Shown here in pieces: positions 25,204 to 33,127 of a stretch of 64,000 nucleotides of DNA. Source of the DNA: an uncultured Gammaproteobacteria bacterium (lineage in GTDB: Bacteria > Pseudomonadota > Gammaproteobacteria > Steroidobacterales > XN24); the NCBI GenBank assembly GCA_947259915.1, contig CAMYOC010000028.1:1-64000 (forward strand), read 5' to 3'. The notes below the pieces were generated by a model that saw nothing but the letters and a program-made list of their open reading frames with translations, did not search any database and was not told where the DNA came from. Numbering within the stretch: the first letter of the stretch is position 1; the number at the start of each line of letters is the position of its first letter. The translations under genes and the position numbers were made by a program.

Positions 25204-26286
25204 ATGGCAGAACAAACCCCCAGCGAAACCACCCGCATCGATCTCCCCGCCACTGTCGTGGGTGAGGAGCAAGACGCCGCCAGGGACCCGTTCGCCGCAG
25301 CCGGGGATGCCGCCGGCCCCGAGCTGATCCAGGCGCCACTACCCGCCACGACTGAAGCGCCGGGGTCCGGTCTGGCCTTCGATCTGCTGGTGGCCGTGGT
25401 GCTGTTGCAGCTCATCATGCTGGCGCTCGCGGCTTTCCGCATCATCCGCCTGCGCGAGCAGCTGCGCGCAGACCGGGACGCGACCATTTCCGCGCGCAGC
25501 GAAGCGCGCCAGGTGCGCGAACAGTTGGCGGGTCTAGGGGATGCAGCGGCCAAGGAACTGCATCAGCGCACCGCAAGCCTGCTGCAGCAGAACCAGCTGT
25601 TGAGCAAACATCGGGACGAACTCGAACAGATCAACGCCCGGCTGCGCGAACTGGTCAAGAACGACCCCCTTACCGGCCTGGTCAACGGCGCCAGATTCAC
25701 CGAGCAGCTGGAGGCGGAGCTGCGGCGATGTCTGCGTATCGGCAAACCCCTGACCGTGCTTATCTGCGATATCGACAATTTCCGTGGGTTCAATGCGGAC
25801 CATGGCGAAGAGCGGGGTGACCTGCTGCTGCAGAGTCTGGGCGGTGAGCTCGAGTCACTCTTCCGCCGCGGTGGTGACACCGTTGCCCGGCTGGGCTCGG
25901 ATCGATTTTCGGTGCTGGCGCCCGACACAGATTATCGGGCTGCCGTCGGCTACGCAGAACGCTTCCGCAAACACGTCGAGCAGTGGTCGATCCCGGTAGA
26001 GGACGGCGACGACATCCCGCCGGTGACCGTCAGCCTCGGCATCACCGTGGTCGGACCAGAGAACGCGGAGGAGACGCGCAGCGTACTCGAGCGGGCCGCG
26101 CTGGCGCTGAGCATGGCCAAGAAAAAGGGCGGCAATCGGGTGTTCGGCGATAGACTGGGCGGCAGCAAGTCGAAACGTCGCCCGGTAGAAGTATCCAGGA
26201 AAAAGAAAAAGCCGAAGCCGAAGCCGAAGCCAGGCGGCGGCGAGACCGGGAGCGGCGACAAGTCGGCCAGCGGGGGAGGCGCATGA
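25204..26286 (+). CDS. Degenerate GGDEF protein with intact I-site and basic tail
   Basis: The protein of about 360 residues has one membrane helix at about 57-79, a coiled coil at about 85-150, and a GGDEF domain. The active site reads LGSDRF in place of GGDEF, so cyclase activity is unlikely. RGGD lies five residues before it, so the c-di-GMP-binding I-site is kept, and CDIDNFRGFN keeps the first metal-binding region. The C-terminus is a lysine/proline/glycine-rich tail (KKKKPKPKPKPGGG) that looks disordered and may bind acidic partners. The start is ATG 25204 or TTG 25189. It overlaps the REC-EAL gene by 4 bp (ATGA), so the two are made together. Confidence 0.82.
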   Translation: MAEQTPSETTRIDLPATVVGEEQDAARDPFAAAGDAAGPELIQAPLPATTEAPGSGLAFDLLVAVVLLQLIMLALAAFRIIRLREQLRADRDATISARSEARQVREQLAGLGDAAAKELHQRTASLLQQNQLLSKHRDELEQINARLRELVKNDPLTGLVNGARFTEQLEAELRRCLRIGKPLTVLICDIDNFRGFNADHGEERGDLLLQSLGGELESLFRRGGDTVARLGSDRFSVLAPDTDYRAAVGYAERFRKHVEQWSIPVEDGDDIPPVTVSLGITVVGPENAEETRSVLERAALALSMAKKKGGNRVFGDRLGGSKSKRRPVEVSRKKKKPKPKPKPGGGETGSGDKSASGGGA

Positions 26287-27470
26287 AGAAGAATCGCCGG
26301 ATGCTCATTGTCGATGAGGACGCCGCCCAGGCGGAGTTCATCTCCAAGATCGCGCGGGATCATGGCTTCGAGCCTGAACATGCGGAGGACGGCGCCGCGT
26401 TCCGCGACATCTACACACCGGGCACGGAGGTGATCGTCCTTGACCTGATGCTCACCCGGGTGGATGGCATCGAGATCCTCCGCGAGCTGGCTGACCTCGA
26501 GTGTGAGGCCGCCATCATCATCAGCGGCGACGCCGATCGTCGCATCCTCAATGCTGCCGAACGCCTCGGTCGCGCCCGGCAGCTGCGGATCGCCGGCACC
26601 TTGCCCAAGCCGGTAGAGGAATTATTGCTGCGCCGGCTGCTGGACGGCGAGGTGGTCAAGCCTGCGGCCGACAGTCGGCGGATAAATGTCCAGGTGGCGC
26701 AGACCGAGCTGCTCCAGTGTATGGAGGACGGCTGTATCGACGTGTTGTTCCAGCCGAAGGTCAACGTCCGCAGTCTGGAGTTCGTGTCCGTGGAAGCGTT
26801 AGTTCGCTTGCAGCACCCGACCCGGGGCATCCTGCAGCCGCAAGCCTTCCTCGCGATGGCGGAGGAATCAGGGCTGATCAATCGCATGACCCGGTCGGTG
26901 CTGCTCAAGGCGCTGGAACAGGCCGCCGAGTGGCAGAAGAGTAGCTTGCCGCTGGACGTCGCGGTGAACATCTCGCCACTGCTATTGACCGATCTGGCCT
27001 TGCCGGAGATGTTCTCGGAGTTGACCTCACGCTTTAACGTGGAACCGGGCCGCGTGATCCTGGAGATCACCGAGAGCTGGCTCAGCGAAGACGCGCTGGC
27101 CGCGCTGGATATCCTGACTCGCTTGCGCATGCAGGGTTTCCAGCTGTCGATCGACGATTTCGGCACTGGCTACTCGACCATGGCCCAGCTCAATGAGTTG
27201 CCCTACAGCGAAATGAAGCTGGACCAGACCTTTGTCCGCAATGCCGCCAAGGATCGGGAGGCCCGGGCCATAGTGGAGAGCAGCATCGAGCTCGGCCACA
27301 AGCTGGGGATGAAGGTAGTGGCGGAAGGCGTCGAGCGACAGGAAGATTGGGATCTGATCTCCGAGCTGATGTGCGACGAAGGACAGGGGTTCTTTATCGC
27401 GCGACCGATGCGCTCGGAAGAAGTGCCGGCATGGCTGCGCCACTGGAACACCTGCCTCGGCCGCGACTGA
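26283..27470 (+). CDS. Response-regulator receiver-EAL c-di-GMP phosphodiesterase
   Basis: This 395-residue protein joins a receiver domain (about 5-120; acid pocket D11-E12-D13, phospho-Asp D54 in VLDLML, K109 in TLPKP) to an EAL domain (about 137-390). EAL motifs are intact: E171-A-L, NISPLLL, EITESWL, IDDFGTG and KLDQTF, so it should hydrolyse c-di-GMP. No sensor kinase is adjacent. The start has GGGGAGG upstream and overlaps the preceding degenerate GGDEF gene. A model is that the I-site protein binds c-di-GMP or the EAL enzyme and tunes its activity. Confidence 0.9.
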   Translation: MKKNRRMLIVDEDAAQAEFISKIARDHGFEPEHAEDGAAFRDIYTPGTEVIVLDLMLTRVDGIEILRELADLECEAAIIISGDADRRILNAAERLGRARQLRIAGTLPKPVEELLLRRLLDGEVVKPAADSRRINVQVAQTELLQCMEDGCIDVLFQPKVNVRSLEFVSVEALVRLQHPTRGILQPQAFLAMAEESGLINRMTRSVLLKALEQAAEWQKSSLPLDVAVNISPLLLTDLALPEMFSELTSRFNVEPGRVILEITESWLSEDALAALDILTRLRMQGFQLSIDDFGTGYSTMAQLNELPYSEMKLDQTFVRNAAKDREARAIVESSIELGHKLGMKVVAEGVERQEDWDLISELMCDEGQGFFIARPMRSEEVPAWLRHWNTCLGRD

Positions 27471-27947
27471 TCAGACGTCCTCGTCTTGCAGGTAGATCGG
27501 CAGGCTGTCGCTGCGCGCATAATCGAATATCAGACCGGTCTCGATGTGAGCCACATCCGGACTCTCGGTAAACGCCTCCATGGCCAGCTCCCGCAGATGA
27601 GACGCGTCCCTGGCCGCCAGGTGCACAAGGAAGTCGTTGGCTCCGGCGACATGGTAGACCGCCAGCACTTCCTCGCGCGCCAGCATACGACTGCGGAAAG
27701 CTTCTACTGAGGAGCGTGAGTGACGGTCCAGCCTGACCGCCACCATGGCCTGCAGGGCGACACCAACGCTGGCCGGGTCTACTTCCGCGTGGAAGCCGGT
27801 CAGCACCTTGCGCAGCCGTAAGCGACGCACCCGTTCCAGACAGCTCGAAGGAGCCAGTCCCGCGCGCTCCGCCAGATCCTTGTTGGAGATCCGCGCATTC
27901 TTCCGCAACAGGCCGACTATCTTGCGATCGATTCGGTCAAGGGTCAT
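27471..27947 (-). CDS. Lrp/AsnC-family transcriptional regulator
   Basis: The 158-residue regulator has an N-terminal AsnC helix-turn-helix (LDRIDRKIVGLLRKNARISNKDLAERAGLAPSSCLERVRRL, read in two parts) and a C-terminal RAM ligand domain with VYHVAGANDFLVHL and ETGLIFDYARS. Such proteins bind amino acids as octamers. It is divergent from a PLP gamma-lyase family gene with a 97-bp AT-rich gap. In Pseudomonas putida the Lrp-like MdeR controls divergent methionine gamma-lyase mdeA; this pair could work the same way. It converges with the REC-EAL gene, one base apart. Confidence 0.88.
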   Translation of the reverse strand: MTLDRIDRKIVGLLRKNARISNKDLAERAGLAPSSCLERVRRLRLRKVLTGFHAEVDPASVGVALQAMVAVRLDRHSRSSVEAFRSRMLAREEVLAVYHVAGANDFLVHLAARDASHLRELAMEAFTESPDVAHIETGLIFDYARSDSLPIYLQDEDV

Positions 27948-28010
27948 TTTTTTGGACTCGGACAGAATAAAATTCGTAATTAGACTATGAGAACGGATGA
28001 TAGGTGATTA

Positions 28011-28042
28011 TGTATCCATAAATCCGAATGATTGAGGATACA
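28011..28042. promoter_or_regulatory. Inverted repeat in the Lrp/gamma-lyase divergent promoter
   Basis: TGTATCC (28011-28017) and GGATACA (28036-28042) form a perfect 7-bp inverted repeat 18 bp apart, just before the PLP-enzyme ATG at 28045 and covering its ribosome site region. The whole 27948-28044 gap is AT-rich. It may be an operator for the adjacent Lrp-type regulator or a leader hairpin; sequence alone cannot tell. Confidence 0.4.
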
Positions 28043-28044
28043 CC

Positions 28045-29241
28045 ATGAAATCCTTCTCGACCCGGGCGGTCCATGGCGGCCGCGAAGATCTGCGCGATTT
28101 GGGCGTCCACGCGCTGCCCCTCGATCTCTCGACTACCTATCCACTGGAAGATCTTGACCAGGCCACCCTGGAACTGGATCGGGCCGTGGCCGGCGAGATT
28201 CCAGACCGAAATCCGGTCTACGCGCGTCTGCACAACCCCACCGTCGGTCGCTTCGAATCGGCGCTCGCCGATCTCGAGGGTACCGACGCCGCTGTCGCCT
28301 TCGGTTCCGGGATGGCCGCGATCTCGGCCTGTCTGATGGCTGCGCGCCAGCACGGTACGCATGTGGTGGCGGTGCGTCCGTTGTACGGCACCACGGACCA
28401 TCTGCTCAATAGCGGCCTGCTGTCGCTCGATGTGACCTGGAGTGAAGCGGAAAACGTATCGCGGGCAATCCGCCCGGACACCGCGCTGGTGATCATCGAG
28501 ACGCCGGCCAACCCCACGCTGCGGCTGACCGATATCCGCGCGGTGGTCAGACAGGCCGGGACCGTGCCGGTGCTGGTGGATTCGACCTTCGCTACGCCAG
28601 TACTGCAACGCCCCGCCGAGTTTGGCGCGCGCTATGTGGTGCATAGCGCAACCAAGTTCCTCGGTGGCCACGGAGACGTCATCGCCGGCGTGGTGGCGAC
28701 CGATGAGATCCGGGCGAGGGAATTACGCCAGGTGCGCCTGATGACGGGCGGATTGTTACATCCGCTGGGGGCGTACCTGCTCCACCGCGGTCTGGCGACG
28801 CTGTCGGTGAGAGTGGAGCGGGCCCAGCACAGCGCCGGCCTGCTGGCCAGTCGGCTGTCAGGACACCCGGTGGTGCGTTCGGTCAGCTATCCCGGGCTGG
28901 GCTGGGCATCTGCGCCCGCCTGGCAACGGACGCAGATGCGGGGACCGGGCGCGCTGATCGCGTTCGAACTCGCCGGCGGTCACGACGCAGCGCGGGCATT
29001 GCTGGCCGCATTGCGACTCATGACGCCGGCGGTAAGCCTGGGCTCGGTCGACACCCTGATCCAGCATCCCGCGGGTCTGACCCATCGCGTGATGAGCGCG
29101 GCCGACCGGAGCGCCTGCGGCATCGGCGACGGGCTGTTGCGGCTGTCGGTGGGCCTGGAGGATCCGGAAGACCTGTGGCAGGACCTCGCCACCGGCCTCG
29201 CGGCCGCCAGCGTCTTCGGGAGAAGCAGGGCCTGCGCTTGA
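28045..29241 (+). CDS. Cys/Met-metabolism PLP enzyme (methionine/cystathionine gamma-lyase-like)
   Basis: The 398-residue fold-type I enzyme has the PLP lysine K204 in SATKFLGGHGD, D179 in LVDSTFATP, phosphate-binding GSGMAAI near 87-93, and NPVYARLHNPT. The family includes methionine gamma-lyase, cystathionine gamma-lyase and gamma-synthase. In classic methionine gamma-lyase a cysteine follows YG in LYGCT; here the sequence is LYGTT, so methionine as substrate is not assured. The ATG has GAGGA 7 bp upstream. Divergent placement next to an Lrp regulator suggests induction by an amino acid. Best taken as a sulfur amino acid lyase of uncertain substrate. Confidence 0.85.
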   Translation: MKSFSTRAVHGGREDLRDLGVHALPLDLSTTYPLEDLDQATLELDRAVAGEIPDRNPVYARLHNPTVGRFESALADLEGTDAAVAFGSGMAAISACLMAARQHGTHVVAVRPLYGTTDHLLNSGLLSLDVTWSEAENVSRAIRPDTALVIIETPANPTLRLTDIRAVVRQAGTVPVLVDSTFATPVLQRPAEFGARYVVHSATKFLGGHGDVIAGVVATDEIRARELRQVRLMTGGLLHPLGAYLLHRGLATLSVRVERAQHSAGLLASRLSGHPVVRSVSYPGLGWASAPAWQRTQMRGPGALIAFELAGGHDAARALLAALRLMTPAVSLGSVDTLIQHPAGLTHRVMSAADRSACGIGDGLLRLSVGLEDPEDLWQDLATGLAAASVFGRSRACA

Positions 29242-29253
29242 CAATGAGTCGAA

Positions 29254-29271
29254 ACTTACTTATAAGTAAGT
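29254..29271. promoter_or_regulatory. TetR operator 1: 18-bp perfect palindrome
   Basis: ACTTACTTATAAGTAAGT at 29254-29271 is its own reverse complement and lies 48 bp upstream of the TetR start. It sits just before a possible -10 (GATAAT, 29293-29298), so a bound repressor would block it. ACAATG (29241-29246) and CATTGT (29274-29279) flank it as a second, slightly offset inverted repeat. A near-identical copy lies at 29931. Confidence 0.75.
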
Positions 29272-29319
29272 AACATTGTTTCGCCAAAACCCGATAATTA
29301 GCCAGCCAAACCGTCGATC

Positions 29320-29913
29320 ATGAACAACCGCACCGACACCCGCGAGCGCATCCTGGACTCGGCCGAACAGCTGCTCGCGACCCGTGGTTATCACGGATTC
29401 AGCTACCAGGACATCTCCAGGCCGCTCGGGATAAAAAACGCAGCCGTGCATTACCATTTCCCGACCAAGGCGGATCTGGGCGTCGCCATCGTTCGTCGTT
29501 ACCGGGACATGCTCAAGGCGGCCAGCGACGGTTTTATGAAATTTGGCGGCAGCGCACGCCTCCATCTCGAGGCGTATCTGGATTTCTTTATGAAGGAGGC
29601 ATGCGAGAACCAGACCATGTGCCCCATGGGCGTGCTCACGGCTGACTACTTCAGTATCCCCGAGTCCATGCGCGAGGAAGGGAGCAAGCTGGAGCAGGAA
29701 GTCTTCGCCATGCTGATACGTGTGCTGGAAGTCGGGCGCGAGCAAGGCGAGCTGCACTTCGAGGGCGAGCCCCGGACCAAAGCCGTGATGATGATGTCGG
29801 TGCTCCAGGGCGCGCGTCAGTTGGCGCGGATGATGGGCTCCGATGTCCTGGCAACCGCGATCGAAGAACTGCGTCGGGAGCTATACGTGGAGCCGTCCAC
29901 GGCGGCCGCCTGA
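29320..29913 (+). CDS. TetR/AcrR-family transcriptional regulator
   Basis: The 197-residue protein has a TetR helix-turn-helix at about 9-55 (ERILDSAEQLLATRGYHGFS, then YQDISRPLGIKNAAVHYHFPTKADL) and a C-terminal domain with CENQTMCPMGVLTADY, similar to acyl-binding or short TetR_C regulators. Copies of one palindrome lie before this gene and before the next one (30001), so it probably represses itself and the membrane-protein gene. The ligand is unknown. A run of T residues follows the stop but no good hairpin precedes it directly. Confidence 0.88.
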   Translation: MNNRTDTRERILDSAEQLLATRGYHGFSYQDISRPLGIKNAAVHYHFPTKADLGVAIVRRYRDMLKAASDGFMKFGGSARLHLEAYLDFFMKEACENQTMCPMGVLTADYFSIPESMREEGSKLEQEVFAMLIRVLEVGREQGELHFEGEPRTKAVMMMSVLQGARQLARMMGSDVLATAIEELRRELYVEPSTAAA

Positions 29914-29930
29914 TTTTTTTTGGCCCGGAG

Positions 29931-29948
29931 ACTTACTTATTAGTAAGT
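29931..29948. promoter_or_regulatory. TetR operator 2 upstream of the 4-helix membrane protein gene
   Basis: ACTTACTTATTAGTAAGT at 29931-29948 differs from operator 1 by one base; the arms ACTTACT and AGTAAGT are intact around TATT. It directly abuts a likely -10 element TAATAT (29950-29955), so repressor binding would cover the promoter spacer. This ties the gene at 30001 to the TetR at 29320. Confidence 0.72.
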
Positions 29949-30000
29949 TTAATATTTGTGACAGACCGTTTCCCCGGTCACCCCGAAGGAGGAACGAACC

Positions 30001-30480
30001 ATGAGATCTCTGACCATCAGTACACCGCTCCCAGGCGGAAATGAACTGGCCCTCAACAACCCCCTGCAGGGGCGCATCGAGAGCGGACGATCCGCCTGTC
30101 TGCGGCTGACCCTGTCCCTGGCCGCGGTGGTCCCCGGCGTCGCGTTCGCGGTGGCCTTGTTCTCGCTTTTTGGTATCGCGGGAACGGACGCCCCGCTGGC
30201 GCCCCTCGCGGCGCTTGCCGGCACGGCGAGCCTCGGCTATCTGGGCACGGCTCTGCTCTCCGCCAACGCGCTGCGAGCTGCGCTGGATCTCAGCGCCGGA
30301 ACGGCCGCTCTTTGGCTGGCTATCGGCGCCTTCGATGCACAGACCGTCGCCGCAGTATTTGTCGTTCACGCGCTATGGGGCACGCTGCGCAGCGCTATTG
30401 GTGTCCGCGAAGCGCCCCATCTGATCAGCAACTGGACCGCGTTCAGCTCGGCGATGGCACTGCTGGTGCTGATCGGTTGA
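30001..30480 (+). CDS. Four-helix integral membrane protein of unknown function
   Basis: A 159-residue protein with four hydrophobic segments at about 35-60, 65-90, 92-112 and 115-155, and a polar N-terminal 30 residues without a signal peptide. VFVVHALWGTLRSAIG is the most conserved-looking stretch. AAGGAGG lies before the ATG. It does not match a family I can name with confidence. Its promoter carries the same palindrome as that of the upstream TetR gene, so it is probably induced by the TetR ligand. A role in envelope or lipid stress is only a guess. Confidence 0.7.
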   Translation: MRSLTISTPLPGGNELALNNPLQGRIESGRSACLRLTLSLAAVVPGVAFAVALFSLFGIAGTDAPLAPLAALAGTASLGYLGTALLSANALRAALDLSAGTAALWLAIGAFDAQTVAAVFVVHALWGTLRSAIGVREAPHLISNWTAFSSAMALLVLIG

Positions 30481-30650
30481 GGCATTGCTCATGCGCTTGA
30501 GCCGGAATCGCCGGGCGATCCATCGGGGTAGCGGGCGCGGCACGCGACGGGGTCACCGTTTCGGCCCGCCCGCCGGACCGTGCCGGCGATAGCACTCAAG
30601 GGATCTGCGCATCGGCTATCCGCGATAATCCCGCTGTGAGCTTGTTTGAG

Positions 30651-30701
30651 AAAAAAAGAAGGCGCCGTTGATCGACCCTTCTTTCGTCGGATCGCGGCGC
30701 C
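30651..30701 (-). terminator. Rho-independent terminator of the small gene at 30746
   Basis: On the minus strand a long hairpin (30661-30701; 7-bp GC arms GGCGCCG/CGGCGCC plus an inner GATCGAC pairing with one bulge, loop about 9 nt) is followed by TTCTTTTTTT read from 30660 to 30651. It lies 45 bp beyond the stop of the minus-strand gene. It is the clearest intrinsic terminator in the window. Confidence 0.82.
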
Positions 30702-30745
30702 TAGGGGGGGGAGTCGGTTGAAATCGTGTCCAGTGAGGGAGCGGC

Positions 30746-30970
30746 TCAGCCGCTGACTGCCTCCATTTCGTAGCCGATCACTTCTTTGCTGTAGGGATCG
30801 ATGATCGCTGAGCCCTGTGCGAAGCGGATCACGTCATTGGCCAGGGTCGAGGCATCGACGATATCGCTGAGCTCCACGCCGCCGTTGTCGTCGCGGACCA
30901 GGGCCTGTGCCGTACCGTCGCCGGCGTCGGCGTCTTGCGGCATCCACACTGCCAGTACTTCCTTAGCCAT
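30746..30970 (-). CDS. Small acidic protein of unknown function, own transcription unit
   Basis: A 74-75-residue acidic protein starts at ATG 30970 or the adjacent ATG 30973, with GGAG 8 or 5 bp upstream. The sequence (MAKEVLAVWMPQDADAGDGT, later ELSDIVDASTLANDVIRFA and IIDPYSKEVIGYEM) has no signal peptide, membrane helix or cysteine. I do not recognise a family. It has its own sigma70-like promoter (31034-31061), an upstream inverted repeat (31088-31110) and a strong terminator (30651-30701), so it is surely transcribed alone. Such investment suggests a well-expressed small protein. Confidence 0.75.
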   Translation of the reverse strand: MAKEVLAVWMPQDADAGDGTAQALVRDDNGGVELSDIVDASTLANDVIRFAQGSAIIDPYSKEVIGYEMEAVSG

Positions 30971-31033
30971 CATGCTGCTCCGTGCAAAGGGGCCTGCTGA
31001 GACAGCTGCAATCGCCGTGCCAGATTGCGTAAG

Positions 31034-31061
31034 ATTCTATTTTTTCAAGGTTTATTGTCAG
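31034..31061 (-). promoter_or_regulatory. Sigma70-like promoter of the small gene at 30746
   Basis: Read on the minus strand, CTGACA (31061-31056) and TAGAAT (31039-31034) are separated by 16 bp of AT-rich sequence. Transcription would start near 31027, giving a leader of about 55 bases before the ATG pair at 30973/30970. Confidence 0.6.
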
Positions 31062-31087
31062 ATTGCCATCTGTTCCGGGGCATTAGC

Positions 31088-31110
31088 AAAGTGACCCCGG
31101 GCGTCACTTT
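31088..31110. promoter_or_regulatory. 8-bp inverted repeat upstream of the small-gene promoter
   Basis: AAAGTGAC (31088-31095) and GTCACTTT (31103-31110) are exact reverse complements around CCCGGGC, itself palindromic at its core. The centre lies about 70 bp upstream of the predicted start of the minus-strand transcript, a usual activator position. No T-run follows on either strand, so it is not a terminator. Confidence 0.5.
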
Positions 31111-31267
31111 CTGACCCAGACCGATGTCTGCGACATGCGTGAGCGGCAATCGGGACCGATTGCCGGGCCCGACCGAGGGCTTGCAGTGGTCTTTGCTCCC
31201 GTAGCCGCTGCTGCCGTCGCCGAGTATCCTCTGAGCTTATACATCCCCCGATTTTCCGGAGCCTCAG

Positions 31268-32080
31268 ATGAATCTGCGCCGTGTCCTGGTTTCTATCACT
31301 GCATTCTTTGTCGGTCTGATCATTGCCAGCTGCTCGACCACACCCACCGGCCGCTCCCAGCTCACGCTATTCCCGGAAGCCGAAGTGGAGTCCATGGGTG
31401 TCCAGGCCTTTAGCAAAATAAAGGCGGAAACACCGTTGTCACGCGATCCGGACGCGATCCGTATCGTTCGCTGTGTCTCCTTTGCGGTGGTCGACCAGCT
31501 CCCGGCCGAGTATCGCGTCGGTGGCCCGTGGGAGGTGCTGGTGTTCGACGACACCGCGGTCAACGCCTTCGCGCTGCCCGGGCGGAAGATCGGAGTCTAT
31601 GAAGGCTTGTTCCGCGCCGCCCGCAACCAGGATCAGCTGGCGGCGGTTATCGGCCACGAAGTGGCCCACGTCATCGCCCACCACGCCAACGAGCGGGTCT
31701 CGACCGCCTACGCGGCACAGACCGGAGTGAACCTGGCTCAGGTCATGGCCGGTGGCAGCAGCACCGCGACGGGCCAGCTGATGGGCTTGCTCGGGGTCGG
31801 CGCCACCTACGGGGTGATCCTGCCCTTCAATCGCAAGCAGGAGAGCGAAGCCGACATCATCGGCATGGAATTCATGGCCCGAGCCGGTTTCGACCCGCAG
31901 CAGACGATCCCGTTATGGGAGAACATGGGTCGCGCCAATAGCAATGCGCCCCCGGAGTTTCTCTCCACCCATCCCTCGGGGGATACGCGGATTGCCAAGC
32001 TGTCCGAACATCTGCCGGTAGCCATGCCCATGTACGAAGCGGCGCGCGGACGCGGTCTCACTCCGGACTGCGGATTTTAG
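31268..32080 (+). CDS. loiP: M48-family metallopeptidase lipoprotein (LoiP-like)
   Basis: The 270-residue lipoprotein has a signal ending in lipobox IIASC (Cys22), then CSTTPTGRSQL, the zinc motif HEVAHVIAHH and ESEADIIGMEFM, which supplies the third ligand. AFALPGRKIGVYEGL and STHPSGDTRI are typical of LoiP/BepA-like M48 proteases, which watch over outer membrane proteins in the periplasm. Length fits LoiP (about 250 residues), without the TPR domain of BepA. It overlaps the convergent alpha/beta hydrolase gene by 4 bp at the stops. Confidence 0.88.
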   Translation: MNLRRVLVSITAFFVGLIIASCSTTPTGRSQLTLFPEAEVESMGVQAFSKIKAETPLSRDPDAIRIVRCVSFAVVDQLPAEYRVGGPWEVLVFDDTAVNAFALPGRKIGVYEGLFRAARNQDQLAAVIGHEVAHVIAHHANERVSTAYAAQTGVNLAQVMAGGSSTATGQLMGLLGVGATYGVILPFNRKQESEADIIGMEFMARAGFDPQQTIPLWENMGRANSNAPPEFLSTHPSGDTRIAKLSEHLPVAMPMYEAARGRGLTPDCGF

Positions 32081-33063
32081 AGAGGGTCGGCCGGCTCCGG
32101 CTGAGAGATCGAGGCGAGGAAGCTGAGATACTGGTCAGCCGCCTCCTCGGGCCGCTCTATCATCGGCAGATGCCCCACGCCGGGCATGATCTGCAGATTT
32201 GCCTGCGGCAGCACCGAGGCCAGCAGCGCGGCCCCGGACACGTCCAGCACCCGGTCTTCCTGTCCCCACACGATCAGCGTCGGTATCGACAGCCCGCTCA
32301 TCGCCGGCTGCAGCGGTGTCGCCGGCCCGGTACCCTCAGGGCCCTGGGTGCGGATCTGGTCGTGGATCCAGTGATAATGGTGATAACGCGCCGCGGCCTC
32401 GCCAGAAAGTTGCTCGCGCATCGGGCCAGGGATCCAGGGCCGATCCTCGAACACGTATTCCAGCAACCGGTCAAACTGGCGCTGGCGCTCGATGATCAGT
32501 GGCGATCGCTCACCGGCATTGAGCAGACGATCCACATCGCTGGGCTGCGCGTCCGCCACACCGAGCGGCGCCAGCAGCCACAGACTCCTCACCCGGTCCG
32601 GAAACCGCGCAGCGTAGATCGCGGCGATATTGCCGCCCATGGAGCTTCCGCCAAGGTGGACCGCGCCCAGACCAAGCGCCTCGACAAAGGCCCTGACCCG
32701 CTCTACCTGGGCCGGAATCGAGTAGTCAGCTCCCTGGGAAAGATCGCTGTCACCGAAGCCCGGCAGATCGGGTGCAATCACCCGATATTGCGGCGTCAGG
32801 AACCTGGCCACGCGGGTCCAGTGGTCCTTGTTGGCGCCAAACCCGTGCAGCAGCAGCACGACGTCCCCCTGGCCACCCTCCAGATAGACGACGCGGGCAC
32901 CTGCCACCTCCACCTCGGCCTGATAAAGCCCGGCATGCGCACGCTCCAGCGCTACCACCGTCTTGTAGCTGGTCGCGGGAAACAGATGCCAAGCCAGCAC
33001 CAGGCCGAACAGGGTCAGCACGACCAGAATGCGGCCCCAGTATGTTTTGATAGTCGATAGCAT
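32077..33063 (-). CDS. Membrane-anchored alpha/beta hydrolase
   Basis: This protein of about 328 residues has an N-terminal hydrophobic helix (about 8-26) and an alpha/beta hydrolase fold. The oxyanion region is LLLHGFGANKDHW, the nucleophile Ser is in GGSSMGGN, the Asp in VWGQEDRVLD and the His in GVGHLPMIE. Similar enzymes are lipases or esterases, some acting on acyl lipids at the inner membrane. ATG 33063 is chosen for AGGAAG 8 bp upstream; the frame also has ATGs at 33090 and 33087. Its substrate is not known. Confidence 0.83.
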   Translation of the reverse strand: MLSTIKTYWGRILVVLTLFGLVLAWHLFPATSYKTVVALERAHAGLYQAEVEVAGARVVYLEGGQGDVVLLLHGFGANKDHWTRVARFLTPQYRVIAPDLPGFGDSDLSQGADYSIPAQVERVRAFVEALGLGAVHLGGSSMGGNIAAIYAARFPDRVRSLWLLAPLGVADAQPSDVDRLLNAGERSPLIIERQRQFDRLLEYVFEDRPWIPGPMREQLSGEAAARYHHYHWIHDQIRTQGPEGTGPATPLQPAMSGLSIPTLIVWGQEDRVLDVSGAALLASVLPQANLQIMPGVGHLPMIERPEEAADQYLSFLASISQPEPADPL

Positions 33064-33127
33064 GATCAGGTCTTCCTGTGCCGGCATCATACGCCAGCGT
33101 CGGGGGCGATTTCAGGAGTTGACAAAG

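Noticed and set aside
29886-29921. Terminator after the TetR gene at 29320
   Set aside because: The CGTGGA/TCCACG hairpin is inside the coding region and separated from the T-run by about 12 bases, so it does not form a standard terminator.
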